Origin: Allostella vacuolata
GTDB lineage: Bacteria > Pseudomonadota > Alphaproteobacteria > ATCC43930 > Allostellaceae
Direction: 5' to 3'
Length of the DNA: 64,000 nucleotides
Assembly (NCBI GenBank): GCA_006739055.1
Contig: AP019702.1
Location: 1,825,001 to 1,889,000 of the forward strand
Below, piece after piece: positions 25,599 to 35,490 of this stretch. Positions within the stretch are counted from its first letter, which is position 1; every line of letters begins with the position of its first letter. The notes beneath the pieces were generated by a model. The model did no database searches. It had not been told where the DNA came from and saw only the letters and a program-made list of their open reading frames with translations. The position numbers and the translations under genes were made by a program.

Positions 25599-26453
25599 TC
25601 AGTCCCCGGGCGCGCCGGCGCCGGCAGAAACCTCGCGCGCGAGCCGGGCGAACTCCTCGACCGACAGTTCCTCGGCCCGGCGCGTCGGCTCGATGCCGGC
25701 GCGGGCGAGCAGGGCCTCGCCGCCCAGCGGGCGCAGGCTGGCGCGCAGCATCTTGCGGCGCTGGCCAAAGGCCGCCTGCGTCACCCGCTCCAGGGTCTTG
25801 CGGTCGGCCGGGGCCAGCGGCTCGGCGCGCGGCACGATCTCCACCACCGACGAGACGACCTTGGGCGGCGGGACGAAGGCGCTGGCCGGCACGTCGAAGA
25901 GGCGCCGCACATGGCAGAGCCACTGGACGATGACCGAGAGCCGGCCATAGGCGCTTTCGCCGGGCCGGGCCTGGAGCCGGTCGGCGACCTCCTTCTGGAA
26001 CATCAGCGTGAAGCCGGCATAGGCGTCGGCCCGCTCCAGCCAGCCGAGCAGCAGCGCCGTCGACACGTTGTAGGGCAGGTTGGCGACGATGCGCCGCGGC
26101 GCCTCGCTGATGTCGACGGGATCGATCCGCAGGGCGTCGCCCATCACCAGTTCGAGCCGGCCGGGGTAGGCGGCCTGGACCTCGTGCAGGGCGGCCGCGC
26201 AGCGCTGGTCGCGCTCGATGGCGACCAGGCGGCCGGCGCCGCATTCGAGGAGCGCGCGGGTCAGCCCGCCCGGGCCGGGGCCGATCTCGATCACGGTGCC
26301 GGCGGCGATGTCGCCCGCCGCCCGGGCGATGCGGCGCGTCAGGTTGAGGTCGAAGAGGAAATGCTGTCCCAGCCCCTTGCGCGCGCCGATGCCGTGGCGC
26401 GCGATGACCTCGCGCAGCGGGGCCAGGCCGTGGCCGTCCGGGGGGGCGCTCAC
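25599..26453 (-). CDS. rsmA: 16S rRNA adenine dimethyltransferase RsmA (KsgA)
   Basis: Methyltransferase of 284 aa that dimethylates the two adjacent adenines near the 3' end of 16S rRNA. Landmarks are [18 protein letters not shown] motif [25 protein letters not shown], and motif [20 protein letters not shown]. The C-terminal domain includes [14 protein letters not shown] and [14 protein letters not shown]. The GTG at 26453 overlaps the pdxA stop (GTGA). It ends the conserved cluster lptD-surA-pdxA-rsmA, the same order known in enterobacteria. Confidence 0.96.
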   Translation of the reverse strand: MSAPPDGHGLAPLREVIARHGIGARKGLGQHFLFDLNLTRRIARAAGDIAAGTVIEIGPGPGGLTRALLECGAGRLVAIERDQRCAAALHEVQAAYPGRLELVMGDALRIDPVDISEAPRRIVANLPYNVSTALLLGWLERADAYAGFTLMFQKEVADRLQARPGESAYGRLSVIVQWLCHVRRLFDVPASAFVPPPKVVSSVVEIVPRAEPLAPADRKTLERVTQAAFGQRRKMLRASLRPLGGEALLARAGIEPTRRAEELSVEEFARLAREVSAGAGAPGD

Positions 26454-27490
26454 TCCGCCGCGATCGGGTCGCGCGCCGGCCCCGCGGCGGCCAGGCGGCG
26501 CCGGGCGATCTCGCCCGCCATCCGCATCGCGGCCTGCAGGCTGCCCGGATGGGCGGTCCCGGTGCCGGCGATGTCGAGCGCGGTCCCATGGTCGGGCGAG
26601 GTGCGCACGAAGGGCAGGCCGAGCGTGATGTTGACCCCCCCATCGAAGTCGATGGTCTTGAGCGGGATCAGCGCCTGGTCGTGATACATGCAGAGCGCGG
26701 CGTCGTAGCGCGCCCGGGCCCGGGCATGGAACATGGTGTCCGCCGGCAGCGGGCCGCGCACGTCGATGCCCTCGGAGCGCAGGATCTCGATCGCGGGGAT
26801 GATGATCTCCAGCTCCTCGCTGCCCAGGCTGCCGTTCTCCCCGGCATGGGGGTTGAGGCCGGCAACGGCCAGGACCGGGGCGGGGATGCCGAAGTCGCGG
26901 CGCAGCGCGCGGGCGGTGATTCGCCCGGCACTCAGGATCAGCTCGACCGAGATCATCTCGATCGCCGCCCGCAGCGAGCGATGGACGGTCGCCGGCACGA
27001 CCCGCAGTTCGGGACATGCCAGCATCATGATCGGGTGCAGCCCGCCGCCCGCCAGCTCGGCCAGGAACTCGGTATGGCCGGCATGGCGGAAGCCGGCGGC
27101 GTAGAGCGTTTCCTTCTGGATCGGGTTGGTGACGACCGCCGACGCCTTGCCTTCCTGCACGATGTGCACCGCGCGCTCGATCGATTCCAGCACGAGATGG
27201 GCCTGGTCCGGATCCGGTCGGCCGGGCTGGGCGTCGGGGGCGGTCGACAGCGGCAGCACCGGCAGGGCCCGGTCGATGACGGCCGCCGCATCCGCGGGGC
27301 TGGCGATGGCCGAGACCGGCACCTCGATGCCGACCCGCCGCGCGAGCGCCGCCAGCCGCCCCGGATCGTCGACGACGAAGAAGGCGGGATCGCCCGGACG
27401 GCGCTCCGCCCAGCATTTCAGGGTGATCTCGCCGCCGATGCCGGCCGGCTCGCCCATGGTCAGGGCAAGCGGCAAGGGATGGCCCGTCAT
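26450..27490 (-). CDS. pdxA: 4-hydroxythreonine-4-phosphate dehydrogenase PdxA
   Basis: Enzyme of 346 aa of the DXP-dependent pyridoxal phosphate pathway, oxidising 4-phosphohydroxy-L-threonine with NAD. Landmarks are [27 protein letters not shown], the metal-binding blocks [17 protein letters not shown] and [45 protein letters not shown]. The ATG at 27490 lies 33 bases downstream of the surA stop. The ribosome site is weak. Confidence 0.96.
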   Translation of the reverse strand: MTGHPLPLALTMGEPAGIGGEITLKCWAERRPGDPAFFVVDDPGRLAALARRVGIEVPVSAIASPADAAAVIDRALPVLPLSTAPDAQPGRPDPDQAHLVLESIERAVHIVQEGKASAVVTNPIQKETLYAAGFRHAGHTEFLAELAGGGLHPIMMLACPELRVVPATVHRSLRAAIEMISVELILSAGRITARALRRDFGIPAPVLAVAGLNPHAGENGSLGSEELEIIIPAIEILRSEGIDVRGPLPADTMFHARARARYDAALCMYHDQALIPLKTIDFDGGVNITLGLPFVRTSPDHGTALDIAGTGTAHPGSLQAAMRMAGEIARRRLAAAGPARDPIAAE

Positions 27491-27522
27491 GGTCGCGTGG
27501 GTTCCGTATGCGTGGGGCGACG

Positions 27523-28839
27523 TCAGCCGCGGATGTCGATGTAGGCGCTGCGCCGCAGGTCGCGGATGACCCGCCGCGCCACGTTCTCCAGCCGCTGCAG
27601 GGTCAGGCTTTCGGCGATCTCCTCGCGGTCGAACTGCTGGGCCGGCGCCGCCTTGGCCGGCTCGTCGCGCTCGCAGACCATCAGGATCACGAAGCCCGCC
27701 TCGGTCTGCAGCGGCGCCGTGGCCCGGCCGATCGGCTGGGCGGCGACGAGCTGGCGCAGCCCGGGCGGCATGTCGCCCAGCCGGACGCGGCCGAGATCGC
27801 CCGACAGCGAGCCCGAGCCCTCGCGATTGGCGACCATGTCGGCGCAGTCGCTGACGGTGCGGCTCAACTCCTCTGCCTGGGTGCGCAGGGCCTGCACCTG
27901 CTGCGGCGAACTGCCCCCCGGCACCGGAACCACGATCTGGCGCAGCCCGACCATCTGCTCCTCGGAGACGGCGGCGGCGGCCGGCTGGCCGTCGGGGGTG
28001 CGCCGGTCGATCAGCAGCAGGATGTAATAGCCGCCCGGCAGCTTGAGGGGCGGGCTCAGCTCGCCCGGCTGCATGGCGTTGACCGTGTTCTCGAGCACCG
28101 GGTCGAGCTGGCCCGGCCGGACCCAGCCGAGGTCGCCGCCGGCCGTCGCGGTCGCCGAGCGCGAGAACTGCTGCGCCACCTGGGTGAAGCGCACGCCCGA
28201 GCGCATCTGTTCGATCAGCCGCTCCGCCAGGCGGCGGATCTCCGGTTCGTCCGCGGGATTCTCGATCGGCAGGAAGATCTCGGCCACGCGCCGCTCGATG
28301 GTCGAGCGGGCGGCCAGGCGCTGCTGGATCGCCTCGTCGATCTCTTCCTCGGTGACGCTGATGCTGCGGGCGTGCCGCCGGCGCATCAGCTTGGACCAGG
28401 CGATGCTGGCCCGCACCTGCTCCGTCGCGGTCTGGCGGGCGATGCCGTTCTGGTCGAGCCAGGCGTAGAAGCCGCCCTCGCCCATGCTGTTCTGCCGCTC
28501 GAGGCGGCGGATGTTGTCGGCCAGCTCCTGGTCGGTCACCCGGATGCTGGCGCGGTTCGCCTCCTGGAACTGCAGGCGCTCGTCGATCAGGTTGCGGACG
28601 ACCTGGGCGCGCAGGCGCTCGGCGTTCTCCGCGGTCGCCGGCATGCCGGAGGCCGCCAGGACGAGCCGCAGCCGCGCGTCGATGTCGTAGACCGTGATCA
28701 CGTCCTCGTTGACCACGGCGGCGATCCGGGTCGAGGCCTGCTGGGCCTGCCCGTGCGCGACCGGCGCGGCCAGCGCCAGCACGGCGATCGCCGTGGCGCC
28801 GGCGAGGCGGCGGAGAAGGGGGCCGAGGGGCATGCGCAT
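27523..28839 (-). CDS. surA: periplasmic chaperone / peptidyl-prolyl isomerase SurA
   Basis: Protein of 438 aa with a signal peptide (residues 1-31, ending [10 protein letters not shown]), a SurA N-terminal chaperone domain ([39 protein letters not shown]), and a parvulin domain ([43 protein letters not shown]). A second, weaker parvulin-like repeat follows ([21 protein letters not shown]). It escorts outer-membrane proteins, including LptD, to the assembly machinery. The ATG at 28839 shares one base with the lptD stop (TAATG); ATG 28833 is an alternative. Confidence 0.93.
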   Translation of the reverse strand: MRMPLGPLLRRLAGATAIAVLALAAPVAHGQAQQASTRIAAVVNEDVITVYDIDARLRLVLAASGMPATAENAERLRAQVVRNLIDERLQFQEANRASIRVTDQELADNIRRLERQNSMGEGGFYAWLDQNGIARQTATEQVRASIAWSKLMRRRHARSISVTEEEIDEAIQQRLAARSTIERRVAEIFLPIENPADEPEIRRLAERLIEQMRSGVRFTQVAQQFSRSATATAGGDLGWVRPGQLDPVLENTVNAMQPGELSPPLKLPGGYYILLLIDRRTPDGQPAAAAVSEEQMVGLRQIVVPVPGGSSPQQVQALRTQAEELSRTVSDCADMVANREGSGSLSGDLGRVRLGDMPPGLRQLVAAQPIGRATAPLQTEAGFVILMVCERDEPAKAAPAQQFDREEIAESLTLQRLENVARRVIRDLRRSAYIDIRG

Positions 28840-31109
28840 TACAGAAGGTCCACCCGTGGCAAGCCGAACTCGCCGAGATTCTTGAAATAGAGCCGCACCA
28901 GGATCGAGTCCGACGGCTCGATGTCGAGATCCTGCGTCCGGGTCCGCCGGTAGCTGACGACGACCGCGAAGCACTCGTCCTCATACTTGGCGCCGAAGCC
29001 GGAATCCAGCAGGTCGCCGCCGTTGGTGATGTCGAAAGTGCCGCGGCCGAAGATCGACCAGTAGCGGCTGATCTGTGCCGACCCGCCGAAGGCGACTTCC
29101 TCGCGCTTGCCGGTGACCGGTTCGTTCGGCGGCGCGTCGAGGAAGATGTAGCTGCCGTAGAGCTTCAGCCAGGACGGGCCGCCGGACGCGCCGATCTCGT
29201 GCCGCCGCCCGGCCAGGCTGTCCTTGTCGAGGCGGAAACGATAGAGCAGGTCGAGGTATTCCGACGGCGAGACGACGAAACGGCCGACGACGTCCGAGCG
29301 CTTGTCCTCGGCGCCGGAGCCGATCGGCATCGCCCGGTTCTCCTGGAAGCTGTAGCTCTGCGCGACGAACGCCCGGACGCTCATGCCACCGGCCAGGTAG
29401 GCGCCGAGATTGAGGCCGTAGGCGACCCGCTGGCCGCCGTCGTAGCGGTCGAGGCCGGGGAAGCGGTTGGGCCGCATGATGTTGACGTCGTTCAGCTCGA
29501 ACCCGAGGCTGTCCTCGTTCGGGACCTTGCTCTGGCTGCCGAGCACGGGGGACGCCGCGAACATCGCCACCGGCTCGATCAGGTACTGCACGCCCGGGTC
29601 GTTGCGGACCCAGGGGTAGCTCCAGTTGACCGACAGCTGCGGCATCAGCCGCGCGGTGGTGGCGTTCTGCGTCGGGCTGGCATCGCCGAGCGCGGCGTCG
29701 ATGGGCAGGTCCTTGGCCCAGTAGACGTCGCCGCGGACATTGGCGGCGAAGACGTAGCGGTCGCCGAGCGACGATTGCCACGGCATCTGCCAGCCGCCGT
29801 TGATCGACATGCGCCGGCTGTCGGTGCCGTCCTGGCGGTAGAGGTTGAGGACGTTGGCGTCCATCGACCAGTAGGCGCCCAGCTCGTTGGGCTCGCCCAG
29901 GTAGTGGACGGTGGCGGTCGGCGCCACGATCGGCTGGCGGCTGTCGCTGTCTTCCGGCCGCAGGCCCTGGAAGGCATAGGCGCTGACCTCGGCATAGCTG
30001 CGGCCGCGGAAGCCCTCGGCGAAGAGCCGGGTGGTCAGCGATTCCTCCGACCCGTAGCCGTAGCGGCGCATGTAGGTCTTGTCGGTGGTCCGGGCGAGGT
30101 CGATGCCGGCGCGCCAGGTGTCGTCGATGTCGATCCGGCCCTTGCCCTTCACGTGGCCGCGGAACTTGTCCTGCTCGTCGATCGGGTTTTCGTTGGTGCC
30201 GGTGGTGCGGTCGGCGACCGTGCCGCTGGCGGCGATCTCGTAGAAGCCGTTGCGCAGCCGCTGGCGGAACTCGCCGCCGATCACGATGCCCTGGCGGCTG
30301 GTGATGATCGGGTCGAAGGTGAAGTCCATGCTGTCGGACAGCACGAAGTAGTAGGGCACGCGGACGAAGCCGCCGAGGTCGGTCTTGACGCCGATCGTGG
30401 GGGCGAGGAAGCCGCTCTGCCGCTTCACCGTCGGGTCGGGGTGCGAGAAGTAGGGAGAATAGGCGACCGTGTAGCCCATGATCTCCATCGAGGCGTCACG
30501 GTACTGCACGATCTTGCGTTCCTGGTCGTGGATGACCCGCGCGGCGCGGATCTGCCAGACCGGGGGGCGCGTCGGGTCGCTCTTGCACAGGTCGCAGGGG
30601 GAGTAGACGCCCTGGTCGAGCTCGGTTCGGTTACCGCCGGTGCGGGTGGCGTCGTTGCCGGCCATGCGCCCGCCGTCCGTCATCAGCATGCGCACGTTGC
30701 GCACGAAGCCCTCGCGCAGCCCCTCCTGCAGTTCCACGTAGTCGGCGAAGATGACGTCGCCGGTCGGCTCCAGGATGCTGACGTTGCCCGACGCGGTCGC
30801 AGTATTGGTGCGCTGGTTGTACGAGACCACATCGGCCATCAGCGTCCGCTGGTCCTGGGTCATCTCGACCTTGCCGCGGGCGACGATGATGGCGAGGTCG
30901 CTGTCGTAGGACAGCTCCTCGGCCGAGAACAGGACCGGCTGGCTGGTGTCCTGCCCGCCCGCGCCGGGCAGGACGATGCCCTGGCCGCGCGCCTGGGCCG
31001 CCGCTTCGCCGGCGGCGAAGGGCAGAATGGCGGCGCCGGCCAGAAGGCAGCCGACGGCAGCGGCGAGACCTGGAGCGATGAAGGAGAGCGGGCGCATGTC
31101 GTCAGCCAT
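28839..31109 (-). CDS. lptD: LPS-assembly outer-membrane protein LptD
   Basis: Outer-membrane beta-barrel of 756 aa that inserts lipopolysaccharide into the outer leaflet. A signal peptide (residues about 1-38, ending GEAAAQA) precedes an OstA/LptA-like jellyroll (VLFSAEELSYDSDLAIIVARGKVEMTQDQRTLMADVVSYN), the CDLC motif typical of alphaproteobacterial LptD (VYSPCDLCKSDPTRPPVWQIRA), and then barrel strands to the C-terminal SILVRLYFKNLGEFGLPRVDLL. The start at 31109 overlaps lptG by 8 bases; ATG 31097 is an alternative. It follows lptF and lptG, giving three parts of the LPS export bridge in one operon. Confidence 0.95.
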   Translation of the reverse strand: MADDMRPLSFIAPGLAAAVGCLLAGAAILPFAAGEAAAQARGQGIVLPGAGGQDTSQPVLFSAEELSYDSDLAIIVARGKVEMTQDQRTLMADVVSYNQRTNTATASGNVSILEPTGDVIFADYVELQEGLREGFVRNVRMLMTDGGRMAGNDATRTGGNRTELDQGVYSPCDLCKSDPTRPPVWQIRAARVIHDQERKIVQYRDASMEIMGYTVAYSPYFSHPDPTVKRQSGFLAPTIGVKTDLGGFVRVPYYFVLSDSMDFTFDPIITSRQGIVIGGEFRQRLRNGFYEIAASGTVADRTTGTNENPIDEQDKFRGHVKGKGRIDIDDTWRAGIDLARTTDKTYMRRYGYGSEESLTTRLFAEGFRGRSYAEVSAYAFQGLRPEDSDSRQPIVAPTATVHYLGEPNELGAYWSMDANVLNLYRQDGTDSRRMSINGGWQMPWQSSLGDRYVFAANVRGDVYWAKDLPIDAALGDASPTQNATTARLMPQLSVNWSYPWVRNDPGVQYLIEPVAMFAASPVLGSQSKVPNEDSLGFELNDVNIMRPNRFPGLDRYDGGQRVAYGLNLGAYLAGGMSVRAFVAQSYSFQENRAMPIGSGAEDKRSDVVGRFVVSPSEYLDLLYRFRLDKDSLAGRRHEIGASGGPSWLKLYGSYIFLDAPPNEPVTGKREEVAFGGSAQISRYWSIFGRGTFDITNGGDLLDSGFGAKYEDECFAVVVSYRRTRTQDLDIEPSDSILVRLYFKNLGEFGLPRVDLL

Positions 31110-32196
31110 CTTCGGCGTGTAGCAGAATCGACGCGCCTATCAAAAGGCATACGCCGGCGGGGGTCCAGGCAGCGAGCGCGATCGGAATGTTCGAGGCGAG
31201 ACCGAGGGCGAATACCACGTCCGACAGGAAGTGCAGCAGGAATCCCGTCAGCACCCCGCCCATGATCAGCCAGGTGGTGCCGCCGCGCCGGGTCGGCCGC
31301 AGCGCGAAGGTGGCCGCGATCAGGACGAGCGCCCCCAGGAGCAGCGGCTGGGCGAGGAGGGAATGCCAGTAGAGCCGGTGGCGGTGGGCCGAGAAGCCGG
31401 CCGTCTCCAGCAGCGAGATGAAGCCCGGCAGCTCCCAGAACGAGATCGTCTCGGGCGCGGCGAAGCTGTCCTGGAGGCCGCGCGTGGTCATCGTCGTCGG
31501 CAGCACGTATTCGCCGATCGGGGTCGACTGCTGGCCGGGGGCCCACGACCAGGCGCCCATCAGGCGCCAGCGCCGCTCTTCCAGCAGGGCGCTGTCCGCG
31601 TCGATCCGGCGCACCAGACGGTTGTCGTCCTGGAACTGCAGCACGGTGACGTCGAGCAGGCGCCCGTCGTCGGCATCCACCCGTAGCGCATGGATGATGG
31701 TCGGTCCCTCCTCGTCGTTCTGGCGCAGCCACAGGCCGGTGCGCGACAGGGCGAGGTCGCTGGTGCGGCCCTTCAGGACCCGGCTCTCCAGCCCGTCGTA
31801 GCGGTTGCGCAGGATCGAGGCGACCGGGTTGAAGACGGTTACCGCGAAGACGCCGATCAGCACCGCTACCAGGACCGCCGGGGCCAGGAACTGCCAGGCC
31901 GACACGCCGGCCGCGCGCGCCACCAGGAGCTCGCTGCTGCGGGTCAGGCGCCAGAAGGCGAGCATGCTGCCGAACAGCATGGCGAACGGCAGGATCTCCT
32001 GGGCCAGGTAGGGCAGCTTGAAGACGGCCATCTGCAGCAGGATGGCCACGGTCGCGTCGGCCTTGGTGCCGGACCGGCGCAGCAGTTCCACCAGGTCGAT
32101 GACGAAGGCCACGCCGACCATGGCCACGAAGACGCCGGCGCACCAGCCCAGGAACTGCCGGGCGATGTAGCGCCAGAGGGTGGGGCCGACGGTCAT
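31102..32196 (-). CDS. lptG: LPS export ABC transporter permease LptG
   Basis: Inner-membrane protein of 364 aa of the YjgP/YjgQ family, which pairs with LptF to extract LPS for transport to LptD. The N terminus TLWRYIARQFLGWCAGVFVAMVGVAFVIDLVELLRR is characteristic, as are the second helix region (QEILPFAMLFGSMLAFWRLTRSSELLVARAAGVS), a periplasmic beta-jellyroll (residues about 130-270) and the C-terminal membrane helices. The ATG at 32196 overlaps the lptF stop (ATGA). Confidence 0.95.
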   Translation of the reverse strand: MTVGPTLWRYIARQFLGWCAGVFVAMVGVAFVIDLVELLRRSGTKADATVAILLQMAVFKLPYLAQEILPFAMLFGSMLAFWRLTRSSELLVARAAGVSAWQFLAPAVLVAVLIGVFAVTVFNPVASILRNRYDGLESRVLKGRTSDLALSRTGLWLRQNDEEGPTIIHALRVDADDGRLLDVTVLQFQDDNRLVRRIDADSALLEERRWRLMGAWSWAPGQQSTPIGEYVLPTTMTTRGLQDSFAAPETISFWELPGFISLLETAGFSAHRHRLYWHSLLAQPLLLGALVLIAATFALRPTRRGGTTWLIMGGVLTGFLLHFLSDVVFALGLASNIPIALAAWTPAGVCLLIGASILLHAEDG

Positions 32197-33314
32197 GCCG
32201 CGGCCGCGCCGGCCGGGGTGCCGCGGCGGTGGTGGTTGCGGCCCCGCAGCATCAGGAACGCCCCGAGCGCCATGGGGGCCAGAAGGTTGAGATGCATGAG
32301 CGGCAGCATCTCCGGAGTCTTGTTGGCGAGGTTGTTGAACGCGATGTTGCCCACCTGGACGAAGAAGGCGATGCCGATCGCGCCCATCACCCGGCCGCTC
32401 TGGCCGCGGCGGTTGAACTCTCCGCCCAGGAGGCAGCCGAGCGCCAGCAGGGCGTAGGCGAAGGGATAGAGCGGGGCCAGGATCCGCTGGTGTCCCTCGA
32501 TCGTCAGGCGATGCCCGTAGTAGCGGTCGGCCTGGGTCCCGGCGGGAAAGAACAGTTCCGGCAGGTAGCGCTCCTGCGGCTCGTGCCAGCGTGCGCCGGG
32601 CGCGTCGCGTATGTCGCCCAGCTCGATGATGTAGCGGTCGAAGGCCAGGACCGACAGGCGATGCGTCTTGCGGTCCAGCTCCTGGCGCGTTCCGTTCATC
32701 ATCACGATGCGGGGCCCCGAATCGGTCTGGGCCAGCGCGCCGCGCTCGGCGGTCAGGGTCGCCGGGCGCTCCTCCACCCGTTCGTCCTGGACCATCAGGC
32801 CCGAGAGCTCGCCCGTCGCCGACTGCTGGCGGATATAGACGGTCACCTTGTCGGTAATGCTGTTGAACACCCCTTCCTGGAGCAGGACCGAGGCGAAATT
32901 GTTGCGGATCTCGAACTGCAGGTCCTTGAAGGCGCGGAACGAGGTCGGCAGGAAGTAGAGGCTGAGGGCGAAGCCGATGAGGCTGGCGGTGCCCGCGACC
33001 AGGAGCGCCGGCCGGGCCAGCCCCATCTGGCTCACCCCCGTGGCCCGCAGCACCACCAGTTCGCTGTCGGTGATCAGGCGGTGATAGGTGAAGAGGATCG
33101 CGGCAAAGGTCGCGATGGGAAGCACCACCTCGAGGAAGCGCGGCAGGAGCAGCAGCGCCAGATAGAGGAAGATGCCGACGGAGACGCCCCGATTGACGAT
33201 CAGCTCGATCAGGCGGAGGGACTGCGACAGCCAGATGGCGAAGCACAGGCCCAGCGCAATGAAGGCGAGGACCGTCAGGCACTGGCGATATACGTAGCGA
33301 TCTATGCCCAGCAT
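32193..33314 (-). CDS. lptF: LPS export ABC transporter permease LptF
   Basis: Inner-membrane protein of 373 aa, partner of LptG. Landmarks are LGIDRYVYRQCLTVLAFIALGLCFAIWLSQSLRLIELIVNRG, the second helix block with LITDSELVVLRATGVSQ, a periplasmic domain and three C-terminal membrane segments (RILAPLYPFAYALLALGCLLGGEFNRRGQSGRVMG). I chose the ATG at 33314 because it aligns with the usual family N terminus. The longer frame to 33383 would read through a perfect TATAAT box that lies only 9 bases before this ATG. It is divergent from pepA and first gene of lptF-lptG-lptD-surA-pdxA-rsmA. Confidence 0.94.
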   Translation of the reverse strand: MLGIDRYVYRQCLTVLAFIALGLCFAIWLSQSLRLIELIVNRGVSVGIFLYLALLLLPRFLEVVLPIATFAAILFTYHRLITDSELVVLRATGVSQMGLARPALLVAGTASLIGFALSLYFLPTSFRAFKDLQFEIRNNFASVLLQEGVFNSITDKVTVYIRQQSATGELSGLMVQDERVEERPATLTAERGALAQTDSGPRIVMMNGTRQELDRKTHRLSVLAFDRYIIELGDIRDAPGARWHEPQERYLPELFFPAGTQADRYYGHRLTIEGHQRILAPLYPFAYALLALGCLLGGEFNRRGQSGRVMGAIGIAFFVQVGNIAFNNLANKTPEMLPLMHLNLLAPMALGAFLMLRGRNHHRRGTPAGAAAA

Positions 33315-33323
33315 GAGACAGTG

Positions 33324-33329
33324 ATTATA
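33324..33329 (-). promoter_or_regulatory. perfect -10 box (TATAAT) just before lptF
   Basis: TATAAT on the minus strand ends 9 bases before the lptF ATG, so transcription would start within about 1-4 bases of it and give a leaderless or nearly leaderless mRNA. No good -35 is found at 16-18 bases (ATCCGC at 17). No Shine-Dalgarno sequence precedes the ATG, which agrees with a leaderless start. Confidence 0.5.
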
Positions 33330-33449
33330 GGAAGTGCGCCCGCGTCGCGGATAGAAGCAAATATCCGGCCCTGCCGTTGACATGCCGGCGGCAGGGGGCT
33401 ATCCGGGCCGGTCCGCCAATTGCCTGCCGCCGTCCGCTGGAGACCCCCG

Positions 33450-34940
33450 ATGGAAATCCGTTTCGCCAACGCCGCGCCGCCGAAGTCGGGCGGTCTCGTT
33501 CTGCCGGTCCATGAGGGCCGCGTCCTGACCGAAGCCGGCCGGGCGATCGACGAGGCGACCGGCGGGGCGCTGACGCGGGCCATGGAATCGAGCCGCTTCG
33601 CCGGCAAGAAGGACCAGCAGCTGGTCGTCGCCGCCCCGGCCGGGCTGCCGCTCACCCGCATCGTGCTGATCGGGCTGGGCAAGCCGGCCGATGCGGACGC
33701 GGCGCGCTTCCAGGCATTGGGCGGCCAGGCGGTCGCCGCCTTCAACGCCGCCGGCGACAAGGAGGGCACGATCCTGCTCGACGGCATCGCCGACGAGAAG
33801 GCGGATCTGGCCGATGCCGCCGCGGAGGCCGCGTTCGGCGCCCGCATGCGCAGCTATCGCTTCGACAAGTACCGGACCACCGAGAAGGCGGACAAGAAGC
33901 CGACCCTGGCCCGCCTGACCGTCGCCGCCACCAACGCGGCCAAGCGCGCCTATGCCGCCCGGGAGGCGGTCGCCGACGGCGTGTTCCTGACCCGCGACCT
34001 GGTGTCCGAGCCCGGCAACGTGATCTATCCGGAGACGCTGGCCGACGCCGCCAAGGCCCTGAAGAAGGACGGGGTCGAGGTCGAGGTGCTGGACGAGAAG
34101 GCGATCCGCAAGCTCGGCATGGGCGCCCTGATCGGGGTGGCGGTCGGCAGCGTGCGGCCGCCCCGCGTCGTCGTCATGCAGTGGAACGGCGGTCGCAAGG
34201 GCGATGCGCCGGTCGCCTTCGTCGGCAAGGGCGTCACCTTCGATACCGGCGGCATCTCGATCAAGCCGGCCGCCGGCATGGAAGACATGAAGTGGGACAT
34301 GGCGGGCGCCGGGGTCGTCATCGGCCTGATGCGGGCGCTGGCTCGCCGCGAGGCGCCGGTGAACGCGGTCGGCGTGGTGGCGCTGGTCGAGAACATGCCG
34401 TCCGGCGCCGCGCAGCGGCCGGGAGACATCGTCACGTCGATGTCCGGCCAGACGATCGAGGTCCTGAACACCGACGCCGAGGGCCGGCTGATCCTGGCGG
34501 ACGCCTGCTGGTACTGCCAGGACCGCTTCAAGCCGACCGCGATGATCAACCTGGCGACGCTGACCGGCGCTATCATCGTCGCGCTGGGCGACCGCCATGC
34601 CGGCCTCTTCTCCAACAACGACGAACTGTCGGAGCGCCTGGCCGCGGCCGGCACGGCGGTCGGCGAGCGCCTGTGGCGCCTGCCGCTGGACGAGTACTAC
34701 GACAAGCAGATCGACAGCGACTGCGCCGACGTGAAGAACATCGCCGCCAATCGCGGGGCCGGCAGCATCATCGGGGCGCAGTTCATCCAGCGCTTCGTCA
34801 ACGACGTGCCCTGGGCCCATCTCGACATCGCGGGCGTGACCTGGTCGAAGAGCGACACGGCGATCACGCCGAAGGGGGCGACCGCCTTCGGCCTGCGCCT
34901 GCTCGACCGGCTGGTCGCCGATCACTACGAGAACCGGTGA
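33450..34940 (+). CDS. pepA: leucyl aminopeptidase PepA
   Basis: M17 metallo-aminopeptidase of 496 aa that removes N-terminal residues from peptides and in some bacteria also binds DNA. The catalytic half contains VGKGVTFDTGGISIKPAAGMEDMKWDMAGAGVVIG and the family signature NTDAEGRLILADA near residue 340, with the two-metal ligands (Lys, Asp, Asp, Asp, Glu) in place. GGAG lies 8-9 bases before the ATG. Divergent from lptF; its stop overlaps the holC start (GTGA). Confidence 0.96.
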   Translation: MEIRFANAAPPKSGGLVLPVHEGRVLTEAGRAIDEATGGALTRAMESSRFAGKKDQQLVVAAPAGLPLTRIVLIGLGKPADADAARFQALGGQAVAAFNAAGDKEGTILLDGIADEKADLADAAAEAAFGARMRSYRFDKYRTTEKADKKPTLARLTVAATNAAKRAYAAREAVADGVFLTRDLVSEPGNVIYPETLADAAKALKKDGVEVEVLDEKAIRKLGMGALIGVAVGSVRPPRVVVMQWNGGRKGDAPVAFVGKGVTFDTGGISIKPAAGMEDMKWDMAGAGVVIGLMRALARREAPVNAVGVVALVENMPSGAAQRPGDIVTSMSGQTIEVLNTDAEGRLILADACWYCQDRFKPTAMINLATLTGAIIVALGDRHAGLFSNNDELSERLAAAGTAVGERLWRLPLDEYYDKQIDSDCADVKNIAANRGAGSIIGAQFIQRFVNDVPWAHLDIAGVTWSKSDTAITPKGATAFGLRLLDRLVADHYENR

Positions 34941-35386
34941 CGGACGTCGGATTCTATCACCTGACCCGCACCCCGCTCGAACGCGCGCTGCCCCGGCTCC
35001 TGGAGAAGGTGTGGGGCAGCGGGCGGCGGGCGGTGGTGCTGGCCGCCTCCCGGGAGCGGGCGGAGGCGCTGAACGCGCTGCTCTGGACCTACGATCCGGC
35101 CAGCTTCCTGCCGCACGGTACGGCCCGCGACGGCAACCCCGCACAGCAGCCGATCTGGTTGACCGCGGTCGACGAGAACCCGAACGCGGCCACGGTGCTG
35201 GTGCTGGTCGACGGCATGGTGTCGGACGCGCTGGCGGGCTTCGAGCGCTGCCTCGACCTGTTCGACGGGAACGATCCCGACGCGGTCCTGGCGGCGCGCG
35301 AGCGCTGGAAGGCGGCCCGGCAGGCCGGCCACGCGCTCACCTACTGGCAGCAGACCGAGCAGGGCGGCTGGCAGGCCAGGGCCTGA
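34937..35386 (+). CDS. holC: DNA polymerase III subunit chi
   Basis: Protein of 149 aa of the HolC family, which links the clamp loader to single-stranded-DNA-binding protein. Typical segments are TDVGFYHLTRTPLERALPRLLEKVWGSGRRAVVLA, LNALLWTYDPASFLPHG and ATVLVLVDGMVSDALAGFERCLDLFDGNDPDAVLAARERWKA. The GTG start overlaps the pepA stop. The pepA-holC pairing is widely conserved in Proteobacteria. Confidence 0.93.
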   Translation: MTDVGFYHLTRTPLERALPRLLEKVWGSGRRAVVLAASRERAEALNALLWTYDPASFLPHGTARDGNPAQQPIWLTAVDENPNAATVLVLVDGMVSDALAGFERCLDLFDGNDPDAVLAARERWKAARQAGHALTYWQQTEQGGWQARA

Positions 35387-35429
35387 GCGGGCTGTCCCCG
35401 CGAATCCGCCCTGCTTTGCCGCGGGCCGG

Positions 35430-35458
35430 TTGCGGGCGCCATGGGCCATCGCTATAAC
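35430..35458 (+). promoter_or_regulatory. predicted sigma70 promoter of ndk
   Basis: TTGCGG (35430-35435) and TATAAC (35453-35458) are separated by exactly 17 bases, 32 bases before the ndk ATG. The spacing and the AT-rich -10 in otherwise GC-rich DNA make this one of the better promoter candidates in the window. Confidence 0.55.
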
Positions 35459-35490
35459 CCCGCGACTTTACCCCCTGAAAGAGGAACTCC

